A stretch of 14,359 nucleotides of DNA from Clostridium sp. (GCA_012841175.1 DUVG01000203.1:1-14359), one strand, 5' to 3'. Positions 1 to 7,939 are shown, counted from the stretch's first letter. Program-made: numbers and translations. The notes: generated by a model not told the origin, from the sequence alone.

Positions 1-1305
1 AGCACCATATAGTATATGTCTGCTAAATGGAGGTGCCTCAGTCATACTTACCCACGAACCATGTGCAGTTCTATGATGAGGATGTTTAGGAGCATTTTCT
101 CCAAAACCTACTACATAGCTTCCACCACGTGGATTATCACCTAATATGTAGTTTATTTGTCTTTCAGCAAATTTTCTATAGTCATCTTTTTTTGAAAGGG
201 TTCCAACAGTTTTGTCATCTGACCATACAAAAGCCAAAAATGCTGCTGTGCTGGCATAACGCAATGAACCCCATTGGGAAAGCCATGCTAATCCTCCGGG
301 GCTGTAAGTTATACCTCCACCAGGCAAGAAAAAGTCTAAATTTCTTTCCACCATAAAGGAGTATTGTTCGTCTTTTGTCACCTGAGCTATTTTAAGTGCT
401 GCTCCATAACTTACGTCATCCCAACAATGAGTGTGATATCCACCTATTGTATTAACAGGCATAATTGAAATTGACTTATCTAAGTAATGTTGTTCTCCTG
501 TCTTTATATAAAGCCAAATGGCACCCCATGCAAGGTCATCCACATAACCTCCAGATGGATATAAAATATTTAGTGGGTTTTTACCTTGGTATGTATATCC
601 AAAATCAAAAATTCTCTCTGCATGCATTAGACATTTTTCTGCATATTCAGGGTCTGTCTCTTCAAATATTAAAGAAGCTATAGCAAGAGCTGCAGCACTC
701 ATACCTGCAACATCAGAACCAGGTGTTGATGGATCTAATCTAAAAGAACTTCTGTCAGTTACATAATCTAAAAACTCATGAGAAACCCACACTGAGTGGT
801 CAGAGTCTCCATGTCCACACATATAATAAAACACATTAGGCTCTGGATTAGCTTTAATTAAAAAATCTGTTCCCCATTTAACTTCATCTAATATGTCCTC
901 TAATAATCCTACATTTTTAAATGCTTCTCTGTATTCATATGCAGCCCATCCAAGTTGTGCTGCAGCATATGAAATGGTGTGGGTGAACTTAATTCCATCA
1001 CCAGCATCAGCCCAGCCACCTGTTAAATCAAGACCCACGTCCTGACCATCTGTCATTGCTGCATCTGCCCTATAAGGCAAAATATAATCATCCGGCAAGT
1101 CTCCAAGACGGTTTGCCTTGTAAAACAAAAGTGCCTTTTGCAATGCTTCGCCATAATTATAATACTGATCTCCTTCTCTAGGAGAAGAACTGGCAAAACT
1201 TACTGACTGCATCACAAAAGAAGGCAGTAACACAGATGCGAGCATTATAAATGCAATTAAAAATGTTAGTTTTTTGTGTAACTTTACACCTCTTCTTTTT
1301 AGCAT
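1..1305 (-). CDS. Glycoside hydrolase family 9 endoglucanase, secreted, 3' end outside window
   Basis: The first 435 residues are present; the C-terminus lies beyond base 1. Family 9 enzymes hydrolyse beta-1,4-glucan with inversion outside the cell. Residues 1-38 form a signal peptide (basic start, hydrophobic core 13-32, likely cleavage after VSFA). The catalytic module starts near YNYGEALQKAL (49-59). It shows DLTGGWADAGDGIKF (93-107), where the DAGD aspartates supply the catalytic base, then PGSDVAG (195-201), and the His-bearing family signature (396-412) ending in HPHHR. The general-acid Glu and any CBM or dockerin would lie in the missing part. The usual DAGDHVKF reads DAGDGIKF here. 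The start is ATG at 1305, because the ATG at 1310 runs straight into a stop; AGGAGA lies 9 nt upstream of 1305. The gene is divergent from the dockerin-bearing macroglobulin, so a cellulosomal role is likely but not shown. Confidence 0.93.
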   Translation of the reverse strand, partial: MLKRRGVKLHKKLTFLIAFIMLASVLLPSFVMQSVSFASSSPREGDQYYNYGEALQKALLFYKANRLGDLPDDYILPYRADAAMTDGQDVGLDLTGGWADAGDGIKFTHTISYAAAQLGWAAYEYREAFKNVGLLEDILDEVKWGTDFLIKANPEPNVFYYMCGHGDSDHSVWVSHEFLDYVTDRSSFRLDPSTPGSDVAGMSAAALAIASLIFEETDPEYAEKCLMHAERIFDFGYTYQGKNPLNILYPSGGYVDDLAWGAIWLYIKTGEQHYLDKSISIMPVNTIGGYHTHCWDDVSYGAALKIAQVTKDEQYSFMVERNLDFFLPGGGITYSPGGLAWLSQWGSLRYASTAAFLAFVWSDDKTVGTLSKKDDYRKFAERQINYILGDNPRGGSYVVGFGENAPKHPHHRTAHGSWVSMTEAPPFSRHILYGA

Positions 1306-1369
1306 AACATATACTCTCCTTTATAAATTTATATTTTATTTTAAATTTTAATCTCTAATCTCTAACTTA

Positions 1370-1398
1370 ATTATATAATGTTACCCCGTATCTGTACA
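1370..1398 (-). promoter_or_regulatory. Candidate sigma-A promoter for the GH9 gene
   Basis: On the minus strand, TGTACA (1398-1393, four of six matches to TTGACA) is followed after 17 nt by a perfect TATAAT (1375-1370). This would give a leader of about 60 nt before the GH9 start. The region is AT-rich, so a chance match is possible. Confidence 0.5.
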
Positions 1399-1457
1399 GC
1401 AAATAATGCTTTTATTTTAGTTATGATAATTTAGTTATACAAACGAAACTTTTTTTA

Positions 1458-1487
1458 TTTTCATAACGTCATAATATGTTGTATAAT
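1458..1487 (+). promoter_or_regulatory. Candidate sigma-A promoter for the macroglobulin gene
   Basis: A perfect TATAAT lies at 1482-1487. An 18-nt spacer separates it from a weak -35 (TTTTCA, 1458-1463). Transcription would start about 25 nt before the start codon, leaving room for the strong GGGGGAGG ribosome site at 1508-1515. The -10 is convincing and the -35 is not, so an activator may be needed. Confidence 0.45.
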
Positions 1488-1519
1488 TAAAATAAGAAAA
1501 AGAAAAAGGGGGAGGAAAA

Positions 1520-4500
1520 ATGTTTAAAAAATTAGTTTCTTTAGTACTGATTACATGTATAATTTTGACAACATGTAGTTTTGTTTTTGCATCAGGTGCT
1601 GCTGCTTATCCACGTAATGGTTTTCGCTTAGTGCCTTTTAACTCTGACTCTACCGGCATTGCAGTTGACACTGAATTTTTACTTGAAACAGAAAAGGATT
1701 TTTCATTAGAAGAGGTAAAAAAGGCTTTTTCTATTGATGGGGAACCAGCTCCCATTATAGAAAAGCTAGACAAAAATTTTTTTAGCATTAATTTAGCAAG
1801 ACCACTTCTTGAAAACAGCATTTATACCTTTAGAATGAAGACAGATATTGAGACCACTTGGGTTTTTCAAACTCAAACTGAATTTAAAATTTTAAGTGCA
1901 TTTCCTGGAAATGAGACTATAGGAGTACCTATCAATACAGGAATTGAAATTAATTTTAGTCACGAAAATTTTAGCGATATAAGCGATCATTTCGAAATCA
2001 CACCAAATGTCCAAGGAAGATTTGAAGTTTATAACAACAAGACAGTTGCATTTGTTCCTAAATATAGATTGGATTATGAGACGGTTTACACAGTTAGAAT
2101 AAAAAAAGGTATCAAAATTAATGGTACAGATAGAGAAATAAAAGATGATTATGTATTTTCTTTTGAAACATGTGAAGAGCCTAAAAACATTCCTCCAGGA
2201 GAACCAGTGCTATCTGTTAATTACAATAGACAAATCACAGATTTTTCCGCTGAAGATAAAGCAGAAATTCCTTTACGCTATTACATTAGCAATTCTCGAA
2301 CTTATAAGAAGCTAAATCTTAATACAAGTGTTTATGCATATAAGGATTTTGAATCTTTTTATGATGCACTTGTAAAAAGAAATGAATATCCAGATTGGGC
2401 GCAAATAAATTATAACAACACTTTTTTACCTGTTGATAAATTAGAAAAAGTTCTTGAATTTGATCAAATACTTAATGAAGATGGAAGAATATCTGGAAAT
2501 GCAATCATTACAATTCCTCAAGAACTTCCGTTAGGTTATTATATTTTAGACAGTTATTGTGAAGATAAAAGGACACAGACATTTATCCAAATAACAAATA
2601 CAAGTATTTACATAACTAAAAGTACATCAGATACTTTAGTATGGCTTAATGATATAGAAACAAAAAAACCTTTAAAAGGTGCTGTAATTAGTTTTTCAAA
2701 TACTGATAATACTTTTATTACAGACGATAATGGAATTGCTACATTTAATACTGAATTAATTGATACACTAAAAAGGGAAGAGAATAGTTATGAATACAAT
2801 GATTATGATTATTACTATGGATATTTATATGGACTAAATTACACTTATAACAAACATTTTCTTGTAGTAACAACCCAAAACGGAAATAAATCTCTTCTAG
2901 ATACCAGTTCTTATAGCAGTGGAGCTAGTAATAATTATTGGAGATATTTTTTCACAGATAGGGGAATGTATAAATCCAATGACACTATAAATGTATGGGG
3001 ATTTATAAAGAATAGATATGAAGATGAAAATATAGATTACCTTACTTTAGAAATATCTCAAGGCTATTCCTACTGGGGAAGAAACAATAACTTACCTATT
3101 ATTAAAAAGAATATAAATGTAAAAGATAATTTCTTTGAAGAAGAAATCCAGCTTCCTAACTTACCTAAAGGTTATTATACAATAAGGCTTAAAAAAGGTA
3201 ATTTGATTGTTACAACAAGTATGATTGAGGTTCAAGATTATGTGAAGCCTTCTTATAAAATGGAAATTGATAAAGATAAAGTTGCCGTTTTTATAGGTGA
3301 AGAAGTAAACTTTGACCTTAGTGCAGCATTTTTTGAAGGTACAGGCGTTTCAAATCTAAATACAAGTTATACCATAGGAACAAGTTCATTAACAGGTAGA
3401 GCAATAGAAGAAATTGATGTTACAGATGTTTCTGGAAAACTAAAAATAAAATATGTTCCAGAGGTAACAAGAGATGTTCAAGGAATTTATGCAATTCCAA
3501 TAAGCGCTAGAGCACTTTTACCTGAATCAGGAGAAATTAATGCTTCTAACTCAGTTAGAGTTTTTGTCAATGATATTGATATTAAAAGAAGCGGAAAAAT
3601 AAAAGATGGAATAGGATATATAGATGCAGAAGTCCATGAAATTGTGCTAGATCGTCTAAATGATGGAACTGCTATACATTACAATGATTATTTAGGGGAA
3701 GCTGTAGGAGGCAAAACTATAACAGGTACAATTTATCTAAACACATGGATCAAAGAAAAAACTGGAACTTATTATGATAAGATTAATAAGGTTACTTATG
3801 ATATATACACAAGAAGACTTGAAACTAAGCCAATAAAGGATTTTTCAATGACTACAAACAAAAAAGGAGAAGCCCAATATACTTTTGATGCTCCAGAAAT
3901 TGAAGATTCATACTATACAGCCCAGATAAGGTCTAAAGATAATTCAGGAAGGAATATGTTATTTAGTATGTACATTGGAAAACAAATTACATATTCTTAT
4001 ACTGGATATAATACTTATGATCTAATAAGTGATAAAGACAGATATGGTATTGGTGAAAATGTAAAACTTGATTTTACATTTGGAAATGAAAATCTTCCAA
4101 AAGGAGCTTACCTCTACATTCTATCTCAAAATGGAATTGTACATTATGATGTATCCAATTCTTCAACACATACTTTTGAGTATTCAAAAGATTATATGCC
4201 AAATGTTTATGCAACAGCGGTTTATTTTACTGGTAGGACATATGCCACTGCAAGAAAAAATATTCTATATGATATGAATGAGAAAAATCTTATCATTGAA
4301 GGAAAAACTGATAAGGATTTTTACAGACCAGGGGATACAGTAAACTTTAATATAAGTGTAACAGACCAAAATGGAAATCCTGTTAAATCAACTGTAAATA
4401 TAAGCATTGTTGATGAAGCTTTCTTTAGTTTAAAAGATCAAAATGTAAATATACTAAGTGATTTATTTGTACCTATAAATTCAGGGATATACTTTGATAA

Positions 4501-6709
4501 AAGGTCCCACGATACAAATGAGGCTTATGAAAGAGATGGCGCCGAACCACCAATCTTTGGACCTTCTCCTGGAGGTGACAACTCTGAAAATGCTGGTAAT
4601 AAATCTGATGTAAGATCTGACTTTAGAGATACTGCAAAGTTTTTAAGCATAGAAACTGGAGAAAATGGAAAAGGCACAGCGAGCTTTAAACTTCCTGACA
4701 ATGTTACTTCATGGAGAATAACCATGTCTGCAATATCAAAAGAGCTTTATGCTGGAAGTGAAACCGCTAATATGATAGTAACACTGCCATTTTTCATAAA
4801 TCACAGCTTCAATACATCATATTTAGCAGGTGATCAGCCAGTAATGGCTGTAAATGCTTATGGAACGGGCATTAAAGAAGATGAAGTTGTATATTTTGAA
4901 GTATACAAAAAAGAAAATCCAGATGACAAAATTACCGTAAAAGGAAAAGCTTTTGAGAGGATAAATATCCCACTTTGGACTTTTGAAGAAGGATATGATG
5001 ATTTGATAATAAGAGCATATACTGAAAGTGGATTATCCGATGCAGTCATGCATTCTGTAAATGTAGTTGATTCCTATTATCAAATTGAAAGAACTGATTT
5101 TATGGATGTTTCACCTAATATGGATATAGTAGCAGGAGAAGAAGGATTTACCACTCTTGTGTTCCAAGATAAAAGTAAGGGAATGTATTTTAGAGATTTG
5201 AGAAACTTGTATTGCTCTTACGGAAATAGGCTAGATCAAATTACCTCTAGATATTTAGCATCTAAACTATTAGATGAACACTTTGGTGAAGACAACTATC
5301 TTCCTACATTAGAACAGCCGAATATTTCAGAATATCAAAAAAGCAATGGAGGTCTTTCATTATTACCTTATTCAGAAAGCGACATTGATTTAACTGCTAA
5401 AATGGTTGTTTTTGCAAAAGACATGGTTAACACAGAACAACTAAAAAAATATTTTAACCAAGAACTTAGCAACAATAATAGCAGAATAAAGGCTTTATAT
5501 GGACTTTCTGTATTAGGAGAATCTGTTCTTTTAGAGCTTAATAAAGCTGAAACTATTGATAACTTAAGTATAACAGACACTATATATTTAGCTCTTGCCT
5601 ATTATAAATTAGGTGATACCTCAAAGGCTTTAGAAATATACAATGAAAGAATAGCTCAGTATATAGAAGAATATGCCCCATATTACAGAGTTAATGTAAA
5701 ATCTTCTAAAGACAATATGATAGAGGCTACTGCACTTTGTGCATATTTATCCGTATTGCTTGATAAGCCTGAAAGTGATGGTTTGTACCAGTATTGTACA
5801 GTTAACTTTACAAAAGACATACTGATAAATACTGAAAAGCTTCTATTTATATCTGAAAAGATTAAAAATTTAAGCGTTGAAGATGTCGAATTTACATACA
5901 GTTATGATGGAGAAGAAAAAACTGTATTTTTGAAAAATGGACAGAGTTTTTCTCTGAATTTATTGCCATTACAGCTTAAAAACTTTGAAATAACTGATGT
6001 AAAAGGTGATGTTTCCTTAGTATCTATTTTCAAAGAAAATGTATTTGATATAAAAGAAAAGAGTAATGATATTTCTATAAGACGTTCATATCACCATATA
6101 AATGGCACTCCTTTAAATTCAAATACATTGCAGCAAGGAGATGTTATAAAGGTTCGCCTGACATGGAGTATCAGTGATACAGCATTTGATGGAGTTTATG
6201 AAATAACAGATTATCTTCCTTCAGGACTAAAACCTAATAATGCATTTTATAATACAGAAGGTCAAAAGATAACTTTCTACGTTTACAACAGTAGTTACTG
6301 GAAGTCAACCCCATATATTGAATACCTTGCAAGAGTTGTGAGTCCTGGTGTATATACTGCACAAGGTCCTGTAATTCAAAGCAGAACTTCCCGTGATATT
6401 ATAAATTCAGGAAAAACTGAAATTATAACTGTTAAAACAGATGAATTAATTTCTACTCCTATTGATCCACCGCCATTTGTACCTGAACCTGAAAAAATTA
6501 TATATGGTGACTTAAATGGAGATGGATATATAACTTCAGTAGATTATACGCTGCTAAAAAGGTATTTACTTGAAATTGTTAAAGAGTTTCCAGTAAAAAA
6601 AGAAGCTGCTGATTTAAACGGAGACGGATCTATTAACTCATTAGATTTAACTCTTTTAAAGAGATATTTACTGGTATATATAGACAGTTTCCCAGTTGAG
6701 AAAAAATAA
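1520..6709 (+). CDS. Secreted alpha-2-macroglobulin-like protein with C-terminal type I dockerin
   Basis: This 1729-residue protein has a signal peptide (1-24, cleavage near FVFA). Two bacterial Ig-like (Big_5-type) repeats follow, then macroglobulin beta domains that include TDRGMYKSNDTINVWGF (479-495). A charged, Gly/Pro-rich stretch at about 994-1034 sits where the protease bait lies in this family. The A2M domain starts at FRDTAKF (1035-1041) and contains LPDNVTSWRIT. A helical domain equivalent to the thioester domain follows, but the expected YGC(L/V)EQ reads YGNRLDQ (1234-1240) and cannot form the thioester. A late macroglobulin domain contains YEITDYLPSGLKP. A Pro-rich linker leads to a dockerin (1662-1729). 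Macroglobulins trap proteases; the dockerin should dock this one on a scaffoldin cohesin. The inhibitor role is inferred. The start is fixed by GGGGGAGG and the signal peptide. A terminator follows, so it is probably monocistronic. Confidence 0.93.
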   Translation: MFKKLVSLVLITCIILTTCSFVFASGAAAYPRNGFRLVPFNSDSTGIAVDTEFLLETEKDFSLEEVKKAFSIDGEPAPIIEKLDKNFFSINLARPLLENSIYTFRMKTDIETTWVFQTQTEFKILSAFPGNETIGVPINTGIEINFSHENFSDISDHFEITPNVQGRFEVYNNKTVAFVPKYRLDYETVYTVRIKKGIKINGTDREIKDDYVFSFETCEEPKNIPPGEPVLSVNYNRQITDFSAEDKAEIPLRYYISNSRTYKKLNLNTSVYAYKDFESFYDALVKRNEYPDWAQINYNNTFLPVDKLEKVLEFDQILNEDGRISGNAIITIPQELPLGYYILDSYCEDKRTQTFIQITNTSIYITKSTSDTLVWLNDIETKKPLKGAVISFSNTDNTFITDDNGIATFNTELIDTLKREENSYEYNDYDYYYGYLYGLNYTYNKHFLVVTTQNGNKSLLDTSSYSSGASNNYWRYFFTDRGMYKSNDTINVWGFIKNRYEDENIDYLTLEISQGYSYWGRNNNLPIIKKNINVKDNFFEEEIQLPNLPKGYYTIRLKKGNLIVTTSMIEVQDYVKPSYKMEIDKDKVAVFIGEEVNFDLSAAFFEGTGVSNLNTSYTIGTSSLTGRAIEEIDVTDVSGKLKIKYVPEVTRDVQGIYAIPISARALLPESGEINASNSVRVFVNDIDIKRSGKIKDGIGYIDAEVHEIVLDRLNDGTAIHYNDYLGEAVGGKTITGTIYLNTWIKEKTGTYYDKINKVTYDIYTRRLETKPIKDFSMTTNKKGEAQYTFDAPEIEDSYYTAQIRSKDNSGRNMLFSMYIGKQITYSYTGYNTYDLISDKDRYGIGENVKLDFTFGNENLPKGAYLYILSQNGIVHYDVSNSSTHTFEYSKDYMPNVYATAVYFTGRTYATARKNILYDMNEKNLIIEGKTDKDFYRPGDTVNFNISVTDQNGNPVKSTVNISIVDEAFFSLKDQNVNILSDLFVPINSGIYFDKRSHDTNEAYERDGAEPPIFGPSPGGDNSENAGNKSDVRSDFRDTAKFLSIETGENGKGTASFKLPDNVTSWRITMSAISKELYAGSETANMIVTLPFFINHSFNTSYLAGDQPVMAVNAYGTGIKEDEVVYFEVYKKENPDDKITVKGKAFERINIPLWTFEEGYDDLIIRAYTESGLSDAVMHSVNVVDSYYQIERTDFMDVSPNMDIVAGEEGFTTLVFQDKSKGMYFRDLRNLYCSYGNRLDQITSRYLASKLLDEHFGEDNYLPTLEQPNISEYQKSNGGLSLLPYSESDIDLTAKMVVFAKDMVNTEQLKKYFNQELSNNNSRIKALYGLSVLGESVLLELNKAETIDNLSITDTIYLALAYYKLGDTSKALEIYNERIAQYIEEYAPYYRVNVKSSKDNMIEATALCAYLSVLLDKPESDGLYQYCTVNFTKDILINTEKLLFISEKIKNLSVEDVEFTYSYDGEEKTVFLKNGQSFSLNLLPLQLKNFEITDVKGDVSLVSIFKENVFDIKEKSNDISIRRSYHHINGTPLNSNTLQQGDVIKVRLTWSISDTAFDGVYEITDYLPSGLKPNNAFYNTEGQKITFYVYNSSYWKSTPYIEYLARVVSPGVYTAQGPVIQSRTSRDIINSGKTEIITVKTDELISTPIDPPPFVPEPEKIIYGDLNGDGYITSVDYTLLKRYLLEIVKEFPVKKEAADLNGDGSINSLDLTLLKRYLLVYIDSFPVEKK
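6503..6706 (+). other. Type I dockerin module (two Ca-binding repeats) at the macroglobulin C-terminus
   Basis: Two duplicated segments begin at residues 1664 and 1698: DLNGDGYITSVDYTLLKRYL and DLNGDGSINSLDLTLLKRYL. Each has the dockerin F-hand calcium loop, with Asp/Asn at loop positions 1, 3, 5 and Asp at 12, followed by an LLKRYLL helix. The cohesin-contact positions read S-V / K-R in the first repeat and S-L / K-R in the second, close to the S-T / K-R pattern of C. thermocellum type I dockerins. A linker rich in Pro (DPPPFVPEPEK) separates it from the macroglobulin body. Confidence 0.95.
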
Positions 6710-6713
6710 ATAG

Positions 6714-6778
6714 ACTTTAAAAAACATTCTATTAGCTCCAGGACAAAATAATTGTCCTGGAGCTAATTATTTTAAAGT
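6714..6778 (+). terminator. Strong hairpin terminator after the macroglobulin gene
   Basis: A perfect 16-bp stem (6731-6746 with 6752-6767) closes a 5-nt AATAA loop and is followed by a short T-rich run. An outer complementary pair, ACTTTAAAA (6714-6722) and TTTTAAAGT (6770-6778), brackets it. It begins 4 nt after the stop codon and separates this gene from the ypmA-like operon. Confidence 0.85.
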
Positions 6779-6791
6779 ATTATAAGGGTGC

Positions 6792-6820
6792 TTGATTTTT
6801 ATCTTTTTAATATGTAATAT
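6792..6820 (+). promoter_or_regulatory. Candidate promoter for the ypmA-rpiR-flavoprotein operon
   Basis: TTGATT (6792-6797), a 17-nt spacer and TAATAT (6815-6820) lie between the terminator and the small gene. A perfect TATAAT at 6833-6838 is too close to the ribosome site (GGAGGA from 6841) to give a usual leader. The weaker upstream pair is therefore preferred. Confidence 0.35.
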
Positions 6821-6851
6821 AGAAATGATAATTATAATTTGGAGGAATAAT

Positions 6852-7022
6852 ATGAATTCAGAAGAAAAACTTGATTTAAAATCTGTGTTAGAATTAGATT
6901 CTAATATGGATTTATACAAAGTGGTAGACTTTCTAAACAAAAATCTCAAAGACAAAAATATTTTATTTGGTTTGACTATGAATAAAGATAAAATGAGAAT
7001 TTCAATTTATGAAACAGCATAA
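6852..7022 (+). CDS. YpmA/DUF4264-like small protein
   Basis: This 56-residue soluble protein resembles Bacillus YpmA (DUF4264): a short acidic start, then DLYKVVDFLNKNLKDKNILF (residues 20-39), then LTMNKDKMRISIYETA, which looks like a beta pair. The family is short and its function is unknown. The ATG at 6852 is chosen because GGAGGA lies 5 nt upstream. An in-frame upstream ATG at 6792 would add residues encoded across the promoter region and lacks a ribosome site. The stop is 11 nt before the next gene, whose ribosome site touches this stop codon, so the two are probably co-translated. Family assignment rests on remembered similarity. Confidence 0.75.
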   Translation: MNSEEKLDLKSVLELDSNMDLYKVVDFLNKNLKDKNILFGLTMNKDKMRISIYETA

Positions 7023-7033
7023 GGGGATTTAAA

Positions 7034-7912
7034 ATGAAAAACAAAAATTCGGACTTAATATCTATAATTGAAAACAGCATGGAAAAATTTAGCAAAGGAC
7101 AAAAATTAATAGCAAATTTTATAATAAATCACTATGACAAAGCAAGTTTTATGACTGCTGCAAAACTTGGTGCAGAAGTAGGGGTCAGTGAATCCACTGT
7201 GGTAAGGTTTGCAAACGAAATTGGCTTTGATGGCTACCCTATGCTTCAAAAAGAATTAGGCAAATTAGTTAAAAGTAAACTAACACCAATTCAAAGGATG
7301 GAAATTTCCTCTAGTCGGATAAAGGACAGCAATATATTAAAAAGTGTTCTTTTGTCAGACATGGACAAAATAAAAGTAACTTTAGAGGAAATTGATACAA
7401 AAAGTTTTGACAATGTGGTGGAAAGCATTTTAAATGCAAAAAGAATGTATATACTTGGAGTGAGAAGTTCTGCACCATTGGCAAGTTTTTTAGGATTTTA
7501 TTTTAATCTTATATTTAATAACGTAAGACTTGTACATACTACTAGTGTAAGTGAAATGTTTGAACAAATAATACATGCATCTGAAGATGATGTAATGATT
7601 GGAATAAGTTTTCCTAGATACTCAATGAGAACTATAAATGCAATGAAATTTGCAAAAAAACGAGGGGCAACAGTTATAGCTATTACAGACAGCAATGATT
7701 CACCTTTAACAGAAAACGCCCATCACACTCTTACTGCAAGAAGTGACATGGCTTCTTTTGTAGATTCACTTGTTGCACCACTTAGCGTTATAAACGCTTT
7801 AATTGTTGCAATTGCTATGAGAAAAAAAGAACATGTTTATAACATTTTTGAAAAGTTAGAAGAAATATGGGACGAATACGGGGTTTATGAAAAGAATGAT
7901 AAAAACGCATAA
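7034..7912 (+). CDS. MurR/RpiR-family transcriptional regulator (HTH + SIS domain)
   Basis: This 292-residue cytoplasmic regulator has the usual family length. The N-terminal RpiR helix-turn-helix covers about residues 1-77, with the recognition region VGVSESTVVRFANEIGFDGY (49-68). The SIS domain (about 125-265) normally binds a phosphosugar effector. It shows YILGVRSSAPLASF (139-152) and MIGISFPRYSMRTINAM (188-204), followed by a GATVIAITDS strand-turn. The effector loop reads ISFPRYS instead of the common ISxSGxT, so the ligand may not be an ordinary sugar phosphate. No sugar-uptake or sugar-kinase gene is adjacent. It sits between a YpmA-like gene (11 nt) and a flavoprotein gene (27 nt), and probably shares their transcript. 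Its targets cannot be read from the window. Confidence 0.9.
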   Translation: MKNKNSDLISIIENSMEKFSKGQKLIANFIINHYDKASFMTAAKLGAEVGVSESTVVRFANEIGFDGYPMLQKELGKLVKSKLTPIQRMEISSSRIKDSNILKSVLLSDMDKIKVTLEEIDTKSFDNVVESILNAKRMYILGVRSSAPLASFLGFYFNLIFNNVRLVHTTSVSEMFEQIIHASEDDVMIGISFPRYSMRTINAMKFAKKRGATVIAITDSNDSPLTENAHHTLTARSDMASFVDSLVAPLSVINALIVAIAMRKKEHVYNIFEKLEEIWDEYGVYEKNDKNA

Positions 7913-7939
7913 CAAAATACTTTTATGGAGATATAAAAT

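Noticed and set aside
129..683. Two short plus-strand open frames of 75 and 72 codons opposite the GH9 gene
   Set aside because: They lie antisense to a clear GH9 reading frame, have low-complexity Leu/His-rich translations and lack ribosome sites.
1352..1366. Tandem TCTCTAA copies upstream of the GH9 gene
   Set aside because: Only two 7-bp copies lie in an AT-rich leader, with no symmetry or third copy.
1441..1447. AAACGAA near the macroglobulin promoter, the same word as in the speD inverted repeat
   Set aside because: A single 7-mer without its inverted partner is expected by chance in this base composition.
1550..1576. Possible lipoprotein signal (LITC or LTTC) in the macroglobulin signal peptide
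   Set aside because: Neither matches a lipobox, since the residue before Cys is Thr rather than Gly, Ala or Ser. One also falls in the middle of the hydrophobic core. A dockerin protein is expected to be released, and a VFA cleavage site follows.
6792..6851. Upstream in-frame ATG extending the YpmA-like protein by 20 residues
   Set aside because: There is no ribosome site before it and the added residues are hydrophobic filler read from the promoter region. The ATG at 6852 has GGAGGA and fits the family length.
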